Positions 6,561 to 7,544 of a stretch of 7,544 bases of DNA are shown here, in pieces; the stretch's first letter is position 1; every line of letters starts with the position of its first letter. The notes beneath the pieces are model-generated. The model saw only the letters and a program-made list of their open reading frames with translations, was not told the origin of the DNA and did not search any database. Made by a program: the position numbers and the translations under genes. Origin of the DNA: JAMCXS01 sp964459065 (GTDB lineage Bacteria > Acidobacteriota > Terriglobia > UBA7540); the NCBI GenBank assembly GCA_964459065.1, contig CAYWMN010000188.1, positions 1 through 7,544 of the forward strand, written 5' to 3'.

Positions 6561-7484
6561 ATGGGCCGAAGTCTGACAGCGCGTTTGAGCTTTGGGTTTG
6601 TCGTAGTGATTACCCTGCTGTGGGTTCACCAGGTACAGGCACAGCAACGTCACAGGATTCTGCTCGGCGTTCTTGAAGATCATCCCGGTAATTACGTTGG
6701 CCAGCCATATTTTCGCGCGGTGCGGGTCGTCTTTGAAAATAAGGGGAATGAATGGAGCGCCCTCCCAAATTCCTGCCCCAACCCAAAATGCCTGAGGACA
6801 ATTTCGTCACACTACCCTCAAAGGGTGACCTGGACCATCGGCTTACACGGAAAAATACTGGGCTCTATAACGGGACGAACGTACCGCGAGTTTCCCTTTT
6901 ACTCCGAAGTCGGGTTGCAGAAAATTATCAGCAGTGGACCGGTTCCAACCGTTGGCAAAAGGTCGGAAGAATTCGCCGACTATTCAGGCGCCCCTGTATA
7001 CCGTCCCCTGGTCGCCAATTCTCAGCCATATTTCAAAGATCCCCAAGACTGGCGGCGGACTGACTTTTCTCCTAAGCTTGTGGCATCTCTTCGCCGGCGG
7101 TTTCGAGAAAAGTTTCCGCATGTGACGAATTGCAGGGATCCCTATGAAAGTATCGCCAGACCATGGACCTACCATGACCAGAATATAAAGGTCATTGCGG
7201 CCTACACCTCTCGGGGTGGCTGGCGATTGGCCGGCTTGGAACTCGGGCCGTCCCGGTGCGATGGTCCGGTCGGTCCTGCATTTGACGACTGGACAGTAGT
7301 TGTGACTCCCAACGGAACTGCCAGGTTTATTGGCAGAGGTCTATGGCTCATGGACACCGGGGATTACGCCAATAATGGCGAGTCTGACGCGTTGTTCCAG
7401 GTGGGCGGGGAAAACCTCGGAGGGTATGAACTTTTCTACGATCACTTCACCAAACATGCGTCTTTCACATTCAACTATCACTGA
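6561..7484 (+). CDS. Secreted protein of unknown function
   Basis: This encodes a 307-residue protein I cannot assign to a named family. Residues 1-27 look like a Sec signal peptide: Arg-containing start, hydrophobic core FGFVVVITLLW, likely cleavage after VQA before Q28. The mature part is soluble-looking with no further membrane helix. It has four Cys (72, 77, 191, 233); the first two form CPNPKC, which could be a disulfide or metal pair in the periplasm. A basic patch SLRRRFREKF spans 177-186. The end, DTGDYANNGESDALF (265-279) followed by GGYELFYDHF, resembles a degenerate FG-GAP-like repeat (GDxxxDGxxD), a motif of beta-propeller and Ca-binding surface proteins; this is a weak resemblance. 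The ATG at 6561 has no Shine-Dalgarno but lies 10 nt after a -10 box. GC is visibly lower than in the efflux operon. Because it has its own promoter it need not belong to the pump operon. Confidence 0.8.
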   Translation: MGRSLTARLSFGFVVVITLLWVHQVQAQQRHRILLGVLEDHPGNYVGQPYFRAVRVVFENKGNEWSALPNSCPNPKCLRTISSHYPQRVTWTIGLHGKILGSITGRTYREFPFYSEVGLQKIISSGPVPTVGKRSEEFADYSGAPVYRPLVANSQPYFKDPQDWRRTDFSPKLVASLRRRFREKFPHVTNCRDPYESIARPWTYHDQNIKVIAAYTSRGGWRLAGLELGPSRCDGPVGPAFDDWTVVVTPNGTARFIGRGLWLMDTGDYANNGESDALFQVGGENLGGYELFYDHFTKHASFTFNYH

Positions 7485-7544
7485 GCGGACAGAACTCCGG
7501 AACCGGCCCCAGCCTCCTTATCCTCTGGCCGGCGCGCCACCCAT
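7485..7544. other. Right-hand flank, no supportable feature
   Basis: Sixty bases remain after the last stop codon. A 6-bp inverted repeat (CCGGCC 7503-7508, GGCCGG 7527-7532) has a long loop and no T-tract, so it is not called a terminator. On the minus strand a frame is open from the window edge to a stop at 7478-7480; it could be the end of a convergent gene but is too short to support. Confidence 0.4.

Noticed and set aside
6541..6576. ATG at 6541 as the start of the secreted protein
   Set aside because: It is out of frame with the 307-codon gene, reaches a stop after 11 codons, and overlaps the -10 box.
7503..7532. Inverted repeat CCGGCC...GGCCGG as a terminator for the last gene
   Set aside because: The loop is 18 nt, the stem only 6 bp, and there is no T-tract.
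7478..7543. Possible 3' end of a minus-strand gene entering from the right (stop at 7478-7480, ending GVLSAQ)
   Set aside because: Only 21 codons are visible and another minus-strand frame is also open; it needs sequence beyond the window.

Overview
The window carries an efflux operon of the EmrAB-TolC type from a moderately GC-rich Gram-negative-type bacterium. A TolC-like outer-membrane channel with a cleavable signal peptide implies a double membrane. The TolC sequence style (a Gly/Pro-rich linker ahead of the first repeat), the cytidylate-kinase-like gene inside the pump operon, and a -10 box lying almost on a start codon all recall Acidobacteriota. That taxonomic placement is inference from family resemblance; no rRNA or marker gene is present.

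Left part (33-713, minus strand): a complete bacterial member of the Dph6/DUF71 PP-loop ATP-binding family. It is transcribed away from everything else. A 301-bp divergent intergenic region (714-1014) follows. It holds two short direct repeats and, at its right end, a near-consensus sigma70-type promoter overlapped by a perfect 6-bp-arm inverted repeat that looks like a TetR-family operator.

Centre (1015-6517, plus strand): five tightly packed genes. In order they are a TetR/AcrR-family repressor, a TolC-type outer-membrane channel, an EmrA/HlyD-type periplasmic adaptor, a cytidylate-kinase-like protein, and a DHA2 (EmrB/QacA-type) 14-helix MFS drug:H+ antiporter. Junctions are a 4-bp overlap (ATGA), a 1-bp overlap (TAATG), a 10-nt gap and a 2-nt gap. 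The likely reading is one transcript, self-repressed by the TetR protein and induced by a compound that the pump then exports from the cytoplasm across both membranes. The kinase-like gene between adaptor and antiporter is the unexpected member.

Right part (6561-7484, plus strand): a secreted protein of unknown function. It has lower GC than the operon and its own extended -10 promoter so close to the ATG that the mRNA is probably leaderless or nearly so. The last 60 bases hold no supportable complete feature. No rRNA, tRNA, CRISPR array, insertion sequence or phage gene was seen.
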